The notes: a model not told the origin generated them from the letters alone. DNA of 64,000 bases from Diphasiastrum complanatum (GCA_029204225.1 CM055102.1:2051629-2115628); one strand, 5' to 3'; shown: positions 30,900 through 43,878, counted from the stretch's first letter. Numbers and translations are program-made.

Positions 30900-32520
30900 C
30901 TCGCCTGAAGTAGCGGTCCATATGATTCCTATATTAAGAAATTGTTGGATGCTGGCTTCATTTATGAAGTCCAACATACTGATTGGGTATCACCCATTGT
31001 GGTTGTATCCAAGAAAAACGACAAACTTCGTATCTATGTCGATCTAAAAAATCTTAATGTGGTTATGAAGAAAGACCATTTTTCCTTGCCTTTAACGACC
31101 CAAATCTTAGAGGAAATGGTAGGAGCTGAAGCTTTCAGCTTCTTGGATGGATTCAGCAGTTATTTCCTTGTTCAAATAGCCCTTGAAGATAAATATAAAA
31201 CGACCTTTGCAACATGAAATGGGGTTTATGCTTATAGTGTCATGCCTTTTGGCTTATGCAATGCCCCTTCAGCATTTCAAAGGGTCATGCAACTGGCCTT
31301 CCAAGACGTATTACATCAGATGGTCGAGATTTATCTCAACGATCTGGGTGTACATTCCTCATCGGCTATGCACTTTGACGCACTGGAGGGAATCTTCAAT
31401 CACTGCCGTAGATTTGGAATTTCACTAAACCCTGACAAGTGTCAAATCTGGGTTACCCATGGGGTAGTACTTGGACATGTAATTTCAAAAGATAGTATTT
31501 CTACCAACCCTTCAAAAATCAAGATAATAGTTGAGATGCCCTTACCTGCAACAGTGAAGGAAGTTTCATCTTTCTTGGTCACATAAATTATTATCGCATC
31601 TTTATAATCGATTATGCCAGCAAGGCACATCTCATTTATTTAGTTGTGGTAGATCCTTGATGGGCCGAAGAACGCCTTAAAGTCTTTGAGGAGTTGAAAA
31701 CAACCCTTACCACGACACCCATACTCTGTACGCCAGACTATGCGAAAGAGTTCCATGTGCATACTAATGCCAATAAGTATGCCATTGGAAGTCTTCTTGC
31801 ACAACTGGGCGAGTATGGCAAAGATTTTCCAATATGTTTCTTGAGCAGGCAACTGGTGCCTACTGAAGTAAACTATACCACAACCGAGCAAAAAACATTG
31901 ACAATGGTCTATGTTGTTCAACAACTATGATATTATTTACTAGGCCAGACCTTTACCTTCTACACCAATCAAGCCTTGTTATATATTGTTAATAAGTCCT
32001 ATAAAACGGGACGTATAGCTCGATGGCTATTGATATTAGAGAAATTTATTTTTCTCATAGTCGTTCGGAAAGGAACCCAACATTTCATGGCAGATCACCT
32101 TTCTCGGCTCCCTGATGCTGAAAAAGCAACTGCATCAGTCAACGATGATCTTCTTGATGCCTGTCTTTTTCAGATTGATGCTACACCCTTATGGATTGAG
32201 GAGATCACTCAGTTCTTAACAATAGGCAGACTCAAAGAAGGCCTGAATACGGTTGCAAATTTTTTTTTTTTGCTTAAAGTAGTGCCCTTTCAGCTAATAG
32301 CAGGACAACTTTACAAAAGGGACGTTGATGGTATTATCTGACGATGTGCTTATGAATCTGAGATACGACCGATCATATCTCAGGCTCATGAGGGCATTGG
32401 CAATGGTCACATCTCTGCTGAAGCGACAGCTGAGATTATCCTTCGAGCAGGCTTGTGGTAGCCATCATTATTTAAAGACACATTTGTTGTCATTAAAACA
32501 TGTGATGTCTGTTAATGAGC
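30900..32520 (+). pseudogene. pol: gypsy RT-RNase H-integrase start, inactivated
   Basis: RT reads WVSPIVVVSKKNDKLRIYVD, KDHFSLPLTTQIL, FLDGFSSY and VMPFGLCNAPSAFQRVM. The catalytic box is YLNDL instead of YLDD/YIDD, so one of its two Asp is Asn. Stops fall at 31216 and 31584. RNase H follows (CTPDYAKEFHVHTNANKYAI, where DAS is expected, so the first acidic residue also reads Asn; TTEQKTLTMVY; DHLSRLPDAEK). Integrase begins with the HHCC finger (AHEGIGNGHISAEATAEIIL, CDVC) and breaks off at about 32520. Related to the pols at 54410 and 60370. Confidence 0.85.
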
Positions 32521-33212
32521 CAAGAAAAATACAAAAGCAGACTTCACACATGGTCTCACTGAGATGAAACTTCAGAATCCTCTGCGAGAGTTCTTGACCA
32601 CTGGAACTGAAAATTTTGCTGTTTGCGAGGGTTCACTGGTACTTTCCCGTTTTTTTTCACTGGAAACTCTCACACAGGCACTTAGATATCAAACTAACTC
32701 TCACAAGCTTCTCTGTGTCCTAGTCTCACTGAGATGGAACTTCAGAGGGCTCTACGAAAGTTCTTATGAAGATTTGAATTTTTTTTGGATTTTTTAAAGG
32801 GTTTTTTGAATTTTTTTATGATTTTTCTTTGATTTTTACAATCTGCTTGGAACTAACTCTCGCAGGCTTCTATGCAGGTCTAGGACAGTACCCTGGAGCT
32901 GCTGCCAGTCATGCAAGGGTTAATTCTCACTGATTCTGGAGATATAAAAATCTGATGAGATTTTAAGCTCTTTTTCCCTCCAAATTACAGGTTGGTGTGT
33001 TTTCTGGATTTTTTGGTTGGTTGGTTTGGGTTTCAAGCCCTTAGAGGCTGTTCAGGGCCTCCTCTACCCTCTCACACCTCCTCTGCTAACTGTGAACAGT
33101 CCAAACACAAAAAATACAGAAAACTAACTCTAAACTCCCAAAAATCTCCTAAACTACTCTAAAAAGTAAGAAAATAGCTAAAATATAGCTAAACTAGTTA
33201 GTGGAAACCTAT
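32521..33212 (-). other. gypsy untranslated leader, with TGCGAGAG repeats
   Basis: On the reverse strand this is the sequence downstream of the Asp-tRNA primer site, so at least its right part is a gypsy leader. Its left part (32570-32870) has repeats of the type AACTCTCGCA/TGCGAGAGTT, shared with 56040-56330. No coding sequence. Confidence 0.5.
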
Positions 33213-33229
33213 CCCCGGCAACGGCGCCA
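33213..33229 (-). other. primer-binding site, Asp tRNA
   Basis: On the reverse strand TGGCGCCGTTGCCGGGG is a perfect 17-base complement of the 3' end of plant tRNA-Asp including CCA. This is the primer type typical of Athila-like gypsy elements. One base separates it from the LTR end at 33231. Confidence 0.92.
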
Positions 33230-33230
33230 C

Positions 33231-34015
33231 TGTAGGGTCGAAGATCTCATGTAGTATAGCCCTCCCGCCTGTCAACAAGGGTTAGATCACTGGATAGGTA
33301 TCTAACTATGCATAGATGCTACTTTTAGTTAGTTTCCTACTTCCTCCCTTAACTCTACTCACCACTAACACTATTCTCCTTTAATTCTACTCCTCTACAC
33401 TAACATTCATCATTATTTGGGTGAAGGGAAGGAATAGAAAAGAAGAGATTGAGAAGAGAAGAGAGAAAGAGAGAGAGATAGAGAGTGAGAGTGGAGGTTA
33501 GCTCAAATGCACATTTTACTTGCTAGAGGAGAAACATAGACTATTGAAACCAAAAAGCATGAACTTGAAAGCAATTGAAAACAACAAGAGCAATAGCAAG
33601 CATTGAATTGCAAAAGAGGATGCTTCTCTTCCAAAATTGGTAGAGTTTCCTCCTTCTCATTAAGCATGAAAATAGTGTACAAATGATGCCTTTTTATAAA
33701 ATGGGGAAGGCCCTTGCCCCTCAATCCTATTGGCTAATATTCACAATGATCCTATCCATTCATCTTGGACCCAACTTGATTCAAGGGTCCACAAAAAGTA
33801 CATTAGAAATCACAAGATTCATGTGAGTCCCAATTTGGACCCAACTCTAAAAAGTAATCTCTAAGTTTAAAAATGACATTGGGCCTCTAGTTTTATTTTG
33901 ATTCCAAGGCCCAAGTAATTTTTATTTTATTTAAAACTTTATTTGCGTGCTCATTGGGCCATGGGCTTATACACGCATGATGCCATTTCCTTGCAACACA
34001 TTTTATTGGATGATT
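33231..34015 (-). repeat. gypsy 5' LTR, reverse strand, nearly complete
   Basis: Ends (reverse strand) ...CGACCCTACA before the primer site. It matches, inverted, the LTR at 59856-60369 over about 500 bases. The first 20-35 bases at its outer end near 34015 are diverged or missing. The inner end contains a second tRNA-Asp-like stretch at 33250-33274. Confidence 0.85.
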
Positions 34016-35283
34016 TTCCTATGGCATTTTGCAGACCTCTTAGAAGCATCACATCTTCTACATGGCAGTTCCAGAGGTAGATTTGGTTGCACCTCTGATT
34101 TCCAGTGGCAACCCACTTCATTTAGCCTTCATTCACCTCTTTTTATATGCAAGGAAGCGTTCTAATTAGTGGCCATCTATCAGATGCGTGGCAGCCTCCA
34201 GTGCACTCCAAAGTTGGTTGCAGATTCAAGGCAGTTTGCAGATGGCCAGCGGCCCTCATTCATCTTCGACCTGGCTGTTTTTCCTTACTTGAGACATCAA
34301 TCCTGCTTTCTAACTGTTGATCCTACTGTGGCAGTATGCTATTGGCTTGTGAAAGCCCTGTTACAGATGTCAAATATCGATTTGCTCTCATTCTTGAAGC
34401 AGTTGCAGAGCCCTCTTCTCTCTAGCACGGATCTCTCTGGCTATATTATGCCAGTCTTATGCCATTGTAATTCATTTAGACACAATGTAGAACAGAGGCT
34501 CAGAAGCTCTGTTGGTGCTTTATTTTAGATTTACTGCTTTTGCTATTCATCTACAAGTTCAGAACCTTTGTGTTCTCAGATTCTTGTATAGAGGTGTAGC
34601 AACCCTTCTTCTTTGCAGTGTCTAGACTGTAATGAATATATCTTTGTACTCTGCAAATGGTGAATACAGATAATGTAAATCTGAGTGTTCTGAATCACAC
34701 ACATCTTGTTTCTACTGTGAATACCTTCTGTGCTTTTCATGGTGATTCATTTTGGTATGGCACTGTATTGTTTGTGCCTATACACAGTGTTTGGACTGGA
34801 ATTGATTAGTGAAGTGTCTCTAGCCTTCAATCTTGTGATTTGCGCAGATCATAGGAGTTAGATTCATGATAAGCTACTGTCAAGATAACGGAAATACTGT
34901 GTGGCTTTCCCTTTTGCCGAAGTATTTTCTTTCTTGAGTTCACTCCCATTTGAATCTGAAAACCATAATGAAGTATTCAGTATTTTTCTCCTGGGTATTT
35001 GTTTTCTTTATACGGTTGTACTGGCAGCCCCTTGTGAAAACATTTGTTGATGACCAGCTTTTAATCACTTCTCCTCTCCACTCCATTCATTCTTGGTTAT
35101 TCTCTGGTGGTGCACTAATAATGACAGTATTAGCCCTTTTATTGCTCCCCAGTAGGAACGATACCCGTTTATACTACAAATATCAATCATTTTGCTGTTG
35201 GTATGCCGACACGAAACAACCACAAAATTCAAGACTACCGGATATTACAAGCTAAGAACAACAGCAAGGGGTAGTCGAATCAA
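34016..35283. other. no recognisable feature
   Basis: About 1.3 kb between a gypsy LTR and a copia protease. Short ORFs (for example 34169-34528 and 34950-35255) show no family resemblance. The right part is probably eroded 5' sequence of the copia that follows, since 35190-35290 reads like a Gag end (QAKNNSKG). Confidence 0.4.
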
Positions 35284-38200
35284 GTGGCAAATGTAGCTAC
35301 AAAAGCTCCACAGCCCATTCAAAAAGCGAATCATGATGCCTTCATGACCAGCCATCAAGGAGCATCCAGCGACAGTTCTTGGTTTCGGTGCCACTCAGCA
35401 TATGACTACCTCATTGGCTGTTTATACACCCTACAGTACCAAAAAATATGTTCACCTTGGAGATATAGCACACAAGCTATTAAAGGTGAAGGTACTGTAA
35501 GATTGAGCTTTGCAAAATGATCAGTCTAAGCTATTTCCTAAAGTCTTGTATGTACCCAATTTATCTACAAATTTGCTCTCTGTAAGCAGAGTCACAGATC
35601 TAGGACATAAAGTAGAATTTGAATGTGATCAGTGCAAAGTAGTTGATAGGATAGGCAAGATCCTAGCACTCGAAAAGAGACATGGATACTTTTATAGATT
35701 AAGTCATTGATTTTCTGCCTCTAGTCAGGTGCTCAGTACTTCTATTCATGCGACATTATAGACTTGGTCACTTGAATCATGCTGCTATACAACAAATGTC
35801 TAAACATTCTACTGTTCTTGATCTAGATTATCCTCATGATAAAGTCGAGTTACATGTCTTTCAATACTGTCTAGTTGGTAATAGACTAGGAAACCATTTA
35901 GATCAAGCCATCAACATACTACTAGAGGATTGTTAGACATTGTGCATTTAGACATTTGTTGTGGCCCGATGAAAAATCCTTGCTTCAGAATCTTCAAAGA
36001 GCATGCAAAAAAGGAGACTGGAAGGACGATCAAGGCCCTAAGGTTAGACAGTGATAGGGAATATATCTCTACCGAGTTTAAGGAGTACTGCTAGAGCCAA
36101 GGCATTGAGCAGCAATTCATCACTCCTTACAGTCCTCAGTTGAATGGCTTAGCCGAGAGGAAGAACCATACTCTAGTTGAATTAGGTGAATGTATGCTGG
36201 CACATGCATCACTGCCCAAGAATTTCTGGGCCGAAGCTGTATCCACTGTAGCTTACGTCCAGAATAGATGTTTGACCAAGGCCCTCTCAGGCAAGACACT
36301 CCATGAGTTGTGGATAGACTCTAAGCCTTCTATGAAGAATCTAAGAGTGTTCAAATGCGTTGCCTATGCGCAGATCCCGAAAGACACGAGGAAGAAATTT
36401 GACTTCCAAGGTCTTAAGACCATCCTGATTGGATATACCTCATCTGATAGCACATACAAGCTGTTTCAGGCAAGGATACTGTTCCAGGAGAATCTTCATC
36501 ACCTGCCATTGACACGACAATCAAAGCTTCTGGCTCAAGCGTGTCCATTGTCAACCCACTATTTGACAGCGAATCACACGAAGATGTTGCTGCTACCCAG
36601 CAACAAGTCCCAAGAGTGGTTCATCAGTCGATTCCTCCCAGAAGATCAAGTCGAGTGCGCACACAGCCCACAAGGTATACTCCTGAGTCTGCATGTCTCT
36701 TGATATAGGAACCGACAATAGATGAAGAGACACTCAGCCAACCAAACTTTGATCTCTGGAGAGAGGCTATGGACAGAGAATATTCTTCTTTGATCAAAAA
36801 CTAGACATGGTCACTAGGCGAAGCTCCTATTGGCTGCAATATCATTGATTGCAAATGGATCTTCAACATCAAGTACAATGTCAATGGAACAATTGATTGA
36901 AGGAAGGCAAGAATGGTAGCACAGGATTCACTCAGATCCCCAACGTCGACTACAGTGAGACTTTTAGTCCTGTTGTCAATAATTCATTGATCCAAGCCCT
37001 CCTATTATATGCTGCAACTGCCGACCTCGAACTACATCAACTTGATGTACAAATAGCTTATCTGAATGGAGTTATACAAGAAGACATCTACATGATCCAG
37101 CCCGAAGGATACGTTCTGGAAGGTATGTAGAATCATGTCTGTAAACTCCATAAGGCACTCTACGGCTTGAAACAGTCTACCAGAGCTTGGTTTCAGAGGA
37201 TCAACACATTCCTCATCGAACAAGGATTCCAACCAAGCACTGATTACAACATCTATTCCAAGTTGGTGCAGCAATCCTTCATTATCATCACCTTATACGT
37301 GGATGATACGTTGTTTTTCAGCAACAATACCAATTTGGTCAAGGATTCTAAACAGATGCTATTTTTTGAGTTCAACATGACTGATATGGGCGAAGCTCAC
37401 TTTTGTCTGGGCATACAGATCCACAGAGACACAATGAGATGACTGATCTATATCACTCCACAAAGGTACCTTCACAATGTTCTTGATAGATACAATCTAA
37501 TGAGCTGTAAGTTAGCTCACTCACCGATGGATGCAGGCCTGCGTATGTCAAAGGACCAATGTCCCCAACCAAGCAGGAAGAGGAGCAGATGAGAGAGTAT
37601 CCTTATCGATCAATACTTGGATCTACGCAATGGTCTGTACAAGACTTGACATCTCTTTTGAAGTAAGCTCACTCAGCCAATATATGGCTAATCCTGGCAT
37701 TACCCATTGGAAGGCTCTCATACGTTTCATGAGGTATATTCGAGCTACCATGGACCAGTGCATCTGTTATGGAGAAGTCAGCAATGACAATCTTCATCAG
37801 CTCAGTGGATATTCTGATGCAAGCTGGGGAGGAGAGGTAGACAATCGTAAGCCCACATCTGGATTTACATTCTTCTTCAATGGCGGTCCTATCTCATGGA
37901 ATAGTCGTAAGCAAACCTCTATCGCTCTTTCTTCTACAGAAGCAGAATACATTGCTGCTTCTCAATCTATTAGAAAAGCGTTTTGGTTGAGAAATTTACT
38001 GTCAAACATAAGTTTGTATCAGTACAGCCCTACAATTATATTCTACGATAATCAGAGTGCTATTGCCTTATCAACCAACCCTAGATTTCACCCTAGGAGT
38101 AAGCACATTGAAATTTGATATCACTATATCAGGGATAAGGTTCTCAACAAGGAGGTAAGCTTAACGTACTGTAGAACACATGACATGGTTGCAGATATAT

Positions 38201-38285
38201 TCATGAAGGCATTAAGTGTTAATGCACACAACAAGTTTTGTGCATTGCTTAGTCTGAAGATCAAGACATTCACGAATCTAGATTA
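35284..38285 (+). pseudogene. pol: copia protease-integrase-RT-RNase H, heavily decayed
   Basis: Forward pol of a third copia family. Protease remnant and pre-integrase: FPKVLYVPNLSTNLLSVSRV, MRHYRLGHLNHAAIQQ. Integrase: NGLAERKNHTLVELGECMLA with the catalytic Glu kept, then FWAEAVSTVAYVQNR. RT: VDYSETFSPVVNNSLIQALL, AYLNGVIQEDIYMIQP and KQSTRAWFQRINTFL, with catalytic YVDD in TLYVDDTLFFS (about 37297-37329). RNase H: YSDASWGGEVDNRKPTSGF, SSTEAEYIAASQSI and HPRSKHIEI. At least eight stops or frame changes. Gag is missing. The last codons run to about 38285, directly before the purine tract. Confidence 0.88.
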
Positions 38286-38293
38286 AGGAGGGG

Positions 38294-38771
38294 TGTTGGA
38301 TTTATCTCCTCTATCCTATGTTAGTCTACCTCCATTTATGCTGTTGTATTTTACTTGTGTTTTCGCACAGTCTGCACGTTTATATGTAAAATAAGACAAG
38401 CGAAAACACTACTGTCTAGATAAATACAAGTAAATTTCCACAGGTGAAAAAGACAACACTATGTTTTTACACATGATTTGTGACAGGCAAGAAAAGACGA
38501 CACTGTCCTACAAATGCCAAAGGTACCCTAATGGAAAAGTGACGGTACCCTGTAAATTAGTTTTTAAGGCATTTGTCAAAGCGTTGCATTTTTCGCATTT
38601 TCACCAACATTGTTTTTTGCCAAGGCTAATGTTGCGGCCTTCTCACGCTCATCCCATGCAACTGTGCAATCAGATTTGACAACGACAGCAGCCACCCACG
38701 ATCTCTCACAGACAGCACATCCACTTTGTACTTTCTTCATCTACACACCTGTAAAAATTATGTATATAAAT
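38294..38771 (+). repeat. copia 3' LTR, truncated
   Basis: Starts TGTTGGATTTATC after the purine tract AAGGAGGGG. It ends where the reverse-strand LTR at 38776 starts. No partner copy is in the window. Confidence 0.7.
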
Positions 38772-38775
38772 TAAA

Positions 38776-39511
38776 TGTTGATTTCACATGTGCGGATTGT
38801 CCACAACATGTACTTGTGATCTCCTAAGGTCTGTAGATGCACCAAAATCAAGACTAGATTGAGAATCAAGATCAATCTTAGATCCTATGGCAACAACACA
38901 CTACTACATGCATTCAATCACTTCCAACTCTCACTCACACGTGTGGGAAGTATTCAAAAAATATTCTAAGTAAAAACAAGCTGCTCTCCTCAGGTAGAGA
39001 GAGAAAAACCATCATGAGCTCTCGGGTAGAGAGAGAAAGCTAGAAATTCAATGACACACAAAATCCACACAATCACCAAATCAATTAGATCCAAAATGAG
39101 GAGTACAATGATACTAGTAGATCCACGAGCTACCACTATGCTTAACTATGATTGGACCACACTTTGTCACTTCTTAATCCTATTGGACCATTGATCCATG
39201 CACCTCTTAATTCTATTGGACTATATTCAAGCACACCTCAAATTCCTATTGGACCATACATGTTTCCACCTCTAAATCCTATTGGACCTCTTAGAATTCA
39301 TCAAACAAAGGCATTACACTTGTCTACACTCTAATTGGCACCAGTTTAGCCTCTTACTCAATTTTCGCTCAATAGTGGCATTACAAGTGGAAATGCATAA
39401 TTTGCCATCTATGCCAAATTTGTTCCTATCAACATCCTACACCTAGATACTTGATGTAAAAAACATAAGACCCCTATGTCTATCATAGATAATCTTTTTC
39501 AATTCTTCACA
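38776..39511 (-). repeat. 3' LTR of copia element C (family of element B)
   Basis: Inverted copy of the LTR at 2893-3600, from TGTGAAGAATTG (reverse strand, at 39511) to the terminal ...AATCAACA at 38776. It keeps the CCAAT array and one perfect CACACGTGTG (38936-38945). The terminal one is mutated to CACATGTG. Confidence 0.9.
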
Positions 39512-39529
39512 CTCTTCCTAAAAAATTAT

Positions 39530-40940
39530 CTATGAAGATTTAAGCATTGATCTTGATATAACTCCAAGATTAGATCTATGCTTGATGAAAGCACTTTTGC
39601 TCAAAGGCTTGGTGAGTAGATCGGCAATACAAGAGGACGAGTTGACATGCTCCAAATAGATTTCTCCTCCAATAAGCTTTTCTCTCACAAAATGGTGTGT
39701 CACTTCTATGTGCTTGCTTCTTGCATGAAATATGGGATTATTGGCAAGATCTTGGGCCGAGATGTTTTCGCACTTGATCATTGGTAGATCATCTTCCTTG
39801 ATGCACTTTAGCTCCATTAATAACCTCTTGATCCAAAGCACCTCTTTGGTAGTTGTAGTGAGTGCTTTGTACTCGGCTTCACATGAAGAGAGAGATATAG
39901 TATCTTGCTTTTTGGAAAGCCAAGATATTAGATTGCCTATAAGAAAGATAGTGTATGCACTAATAGACTTTCGATCCATCTTGTCACTTGCAAAGTCCGA
40001 ATCCGAGTAGCCAACAATGGATAGATCTTCACTTTTATAAAGTAGACCATAATCACAAGATGAAGATACATATCTTAGAATCCTCTTGGCTATTTTCCAA
40101 TGATGGATCTTAGGATCTTGCATAAATTGACTCAATTTGTGCACACAAAAACTTAGATTGGGCCTAGTAATGGTAATCCAAATCAAGGAGCCTACAAGAC
40201 TCCTAAAAAGTGTGATGTCCTCAAAGGATCTTTCATCACCTTTATTAGGATCTTTTACAATTTGCCCCATTGGAGTATCTATGCTCTTAGAATTTTCCAT
40301 ATGGAATTTTTCCAACATAGAGTGAGCATATCTAGATTGGCATATAAAGACATGATTTTCATAAAAATCAATTTCTAGGCCTAGGATGTAATGTATCTCC
40401 TAGATCTTGCATTTTAAACTCACATCCAAGTGCTAGCTTAGTTTCATAAACTAGCTTGATACTACTTCCACAAAGAATAATGTCATCGACATAAATTAGA
40501 AGAATGACAATATTGCTATCAACAAACTTTAGATACATGGAAGGATCATAGTCACTAAGAGTAAATGCTAGTGAGATAAGAAAAGAATTAAGTCTTGAAT
40601 ACCATGATCTTGGTGCTTGCTTGAGTCCATAAAGACTTTTGAAGAGCAAGCACACTTTGGACTCATCCTTGATGAAATCCTTGTGGCTGTTCCATATAGA
40701 TATCCTCCTCAAGATAACCATTTAGTAAAGCATTGGATACATCTAATTGGAACACCTTCCACTTAAAGAAACAAGCAAGAGAAATAGGAATTTTTATTGT
40801 CACCATCTTTGCAACGGGTACAAAGGTCTCCTCATAATCAAGGCCATGGATTTGAGCAAATCCTTTGGCACATAATCTTGTTGTATACTTGTTGATGGTG
40901 CCATCACGATTGAACTTGATCCGAAATACCCACTTGCAAC
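39530..40940 (-). pseudogene. pol: copia element C RT-RNase H, 5'-truncated
   Basis: Reverse-strand pol nearly identical in protein to element B. The RNase H frame from 40318 to 39530 is open for 262 codons (MLEKFHMENSKSIDTPMGQI, GYSDSDFASDKMDRKSISAY, SSCEAEYKALTTTTKEVLW, LTKPLSKSAFIKHRSNLGVI). The RT part 40721-40368 holds SLYGLKQAPRSWYSRLNSFL and catalytic YVDD in LLIYVDDIILCGS. Small indels near 40375 and 40690 shift the frame. Homology stops at about 40940 within the RT start. RNase H is better preserved here than in element B. Confidence 0.92.
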
Positions 40941-41848
40941 TTCAAAGTTGCTAGGGTTTCAAAGTCAAAATCTGGGATATCTCCTTGTAGGAGGCCTTTT
41001 TCAGAGCTGTAAGTTGCTGAGAATGGGTGCCCTAGTAGTGCAACTTAGCAGTAAGGAGGCCACGACTGGCCGTGGAGAAAGAAAGCAGCTAGATCAATCC
41101 ACAGGGAGCAGCCATAGCCTGTGAAGAGAGAGGAAAATCCATCGCAGAGAGAGAGAGAAAAGGAGGAGAGGTCGCGGAACCTCGCGCGCCCAGTTCAGCT
41201 AGTCGGTTAGCGGCCCAAAGTGTCTGGTGCTTTGAAGGCCCTTGATCAATGCACAAAAGCGTGGAAAGCCGTTCGATCTTGAATCACATAGATCGACGAT
41301 GGTTATTACACGACAGGTGGGTCGTTGGATCTAAAGGAACTGTTGGATTGATGTGAAAAAACCTGAAGGGGTCTGAAGTGCAAAGTGCATTGCAACTTCA
41401 TTAAAAATCTTCAAACTGAAAAAATTGTTGGGTCCCAAGTTTTTGAAGGGTGAAGTTTCTCCACACTGAAAAAATAGTTCAAAAACCCAAATTGCCCTTA
41501 TTTTCACCTCCTTTAGTCTATTTTGGCCAAACGAAAGGCTATAGCCTCCAAACGAAGGGCACCCTGACTGTACCTGCAAGTACGGTACACCAAAACAGAG
41601 TGATTGCCGTGGAGAAAGTGTTCGAAGTGTGCCAGAAGTGATTTCACCATTCCACTGGGCAGGAAGCTGGGAGTTGGTGATGAGAAGCATTTCGAAAAAT
41701 GACGCCAGTTTGGCTTTCAATTTGGCGAAAGAGCGGCGGGTGGCCTGGTAAGCCAAAAATTGCAGGTCATTATTATTGATTTCTGACATCACGGCTGGCT
41801 CCAGCATACACTTTATAGCCTATAGGTGAAGTTTTAAGCAGTTTGGAG
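40941..41848 (+). other. upstream region of copia element H
   Basis: Non-coding, with purine-rich stretches (about 41140-41180). It may include the leader of the copia whose gag starts at 41849. No LTR boundary or primer site could be identified, so the 5' end of that element is unresolved. Confidence 0.4.
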
Positions 41849-43878
41849 ATGGCAAACATCAATGAGACAATTTTGGGCGATGCAAGCAAACTTGATGGGG
41901 CTTCTAACTACAACATCTAGAAATTCAAAATGAAGAGCATTTTGACGGAGAAAGAGTTGTGGGAGATCGTGACAGGTATTGAAGTTCGGCCAAATACTAC
42001 TCCAGGTGACATAAGGGCCTTTGATAAAAAGACGCAGAGAGCATTGTCCTTGATCAATATTTCAGTGAAAGACCATGTGATCACTCATATAAGTGATGCC
42101 ACGACGGCTAGGGGAGCTTGGGAAGCTCTTAGAATGCAATTGCAAACTTGCAATCCAGCTCGAGCCATGTTCTTGAAGTCGAGATTGAATGCAGTAAGGA
42201 TGGAAGAAAGTGAATCAGTGGGATCTTTCTTCACAGGATAAAGGAGCTGAGAGATCAACTTGTGGCAATTGGAGAACCAATCAGGGATATTGAATTGGTA
42301 CATACCACAATGAGCGGTGTCTCGGAAGGGCTACAGATGTTTGTGAGCGGCATTGCTTTGAGGGAGAGGTTGCCTACTTTTGAAGACTTCCACGGAATCA
42401 TGTTGCAAGAAGAGCAGCGTCGTGAAGTGGTGAAGTCAAGGCAAACCCCACAGGAGGATCAAGCCTTGCTTGCTAAAGGCAAGCAAAAAGGATGGAAAAG
42501 GATTCCTAAGAAATCCAAGGATGATGATGACGAGGGAGAGTAGTCATTAAAAGAGAAAAAGAAGAAGAAAGGAAAATGTTACTATTGCCACAAACCGGGT
42601 CATTGGGCACGCGAGTGTTATAAGAAGAAAGCAGACATAAAGGCGGGAAAAGTGACTCAACAAGGAAACATTGCCGAAGATGATGGAAAAGATGACGAGA
42701 CAAGTGTCTTCTCATCGGCATTGGCATCCCAAGTTGATGATGGTGCTAGATGGTTCATAGATTCAGGCGCCGCAAGGCATATGACCAGGAAACGTGATTG
42801 GTTTGAAAAATTCTCACCAATCCATGATGGGGATAAGGTCACTCAAGCCAATGGAGAGGAATGCCAGATACAGTGTGTGGGCAATGTACCTGTGCAATTT
42901 CCTGATGGCAAAATCAAAAACATCCCTAATATACTTTATGTTCCTGGACTCAAAAAGAGTTTGCTTTCTGTTGGTGTAATGGCAAATCAACATCTTAAAG
43001 TTGAATTTGTCAAGGATGGATGCCTTATGAAGGATATGAACCACAACCATAAAGTGGTGGCGAAGGGTTATAGAGATAGTAACTATGGCCTTTATAAATT
43101 GGATGCAGCAAAACCAGGTGAATATGGTTTGGTTATCTCAACAGCAGTTGTGGCATAGAAGAATTGGTCATTTGAACTATGGGAGCCTTGAGATTGATGG
43201 CGAAGCTGAAGATGGTAATAGAGTTACCGGCATTGCAGGATGATCATCATGCAATATGTGAAGGATGCATCATGGGAAAGCATCACAGGGAGACATTCAA
43301 GAAAGGTGGAGCTGCAAGAGCTAAGAAATCGCTAGAACTCATTCACAGACGACCTGTGCGGCCCAATGAAGACCATGTCGTTGGGAAAGCATATTATTTT
43401 ATGACTTTCATAGATGATTACTCTAGGAGGACATGGGTTTATTTCTTGAAGAAGAAATCTGATGCTTTTGCTCGCTTCAAGGAGTTCAAAACTTTGGTAG
43501 AGAACCAACTGGATGCACGCATCAAAGTGCTAAGATCTGATAGAGGGGCAAATACAAAACCTGATGATTTTGAAGACTTTTGCAAAGAACACGACATCAA
43601 AAGACAATTCACACAGTCAGCTGAAAGGAAAAACATGACTATCATGGAGAGTGCACGCTCCATGATGAAGCAAATGGGCTTGACCGATTCACTTTGGTCG
43701 GAAGCGTGCAGGTGCGACAAACGTTCTTGCAAAATAGGAGCCCTACAGTTGCGGTTCCAAATGTGACTCCCGAAGAAGCATTTACTGGAATTAAAGCCAA
43801 AAATTGACAAGTTTCATGTCATTGGATGTAAGGCCTATGTACATGTGCCAAAGGAGGAGCGAAAAAAACTTGATGCTC
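41849..43878 (+). pseudogene. gag-pol: copia Gag-protease-integrase (element H), 3'-truncated
   Basis: A fourth copia family. Gag starts MANINETILGDASKLDGASN at 41849, with a stop soon after (YNI, stop, KFKMK). It continues KDHVITHISDATTARGAWEA and, after a frameshift near 42238, LRERLPTFEDFHGIMLQEEQ. A stop at 42541 precedes a zinc knuckle CYYCHKPGHWAREC. Protease is intact at the active site (RWFIDSGAARHMTRK), followed by YVPGLKKSLLSVGVM. Integrase (43179-43766) shows CEGCIMGKHHRETFKKG, the start of the DDE core (FIDDYSRRTWVYFL; LRSDRGA) and AERKNMTIMESARSMM. It breaks off at about 43878 inside KAYVHVPKEERKKLDA. RT and LTRs are missing. Confidence 0.88.

Noticed and set aside
34950-35255. 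Forward ORF with two hydrophobic stretches, membrane-protein-like
   Set aside because: Composition follows the T-rich DNA; no homology, no supporting context, and the next element begins directly after it.
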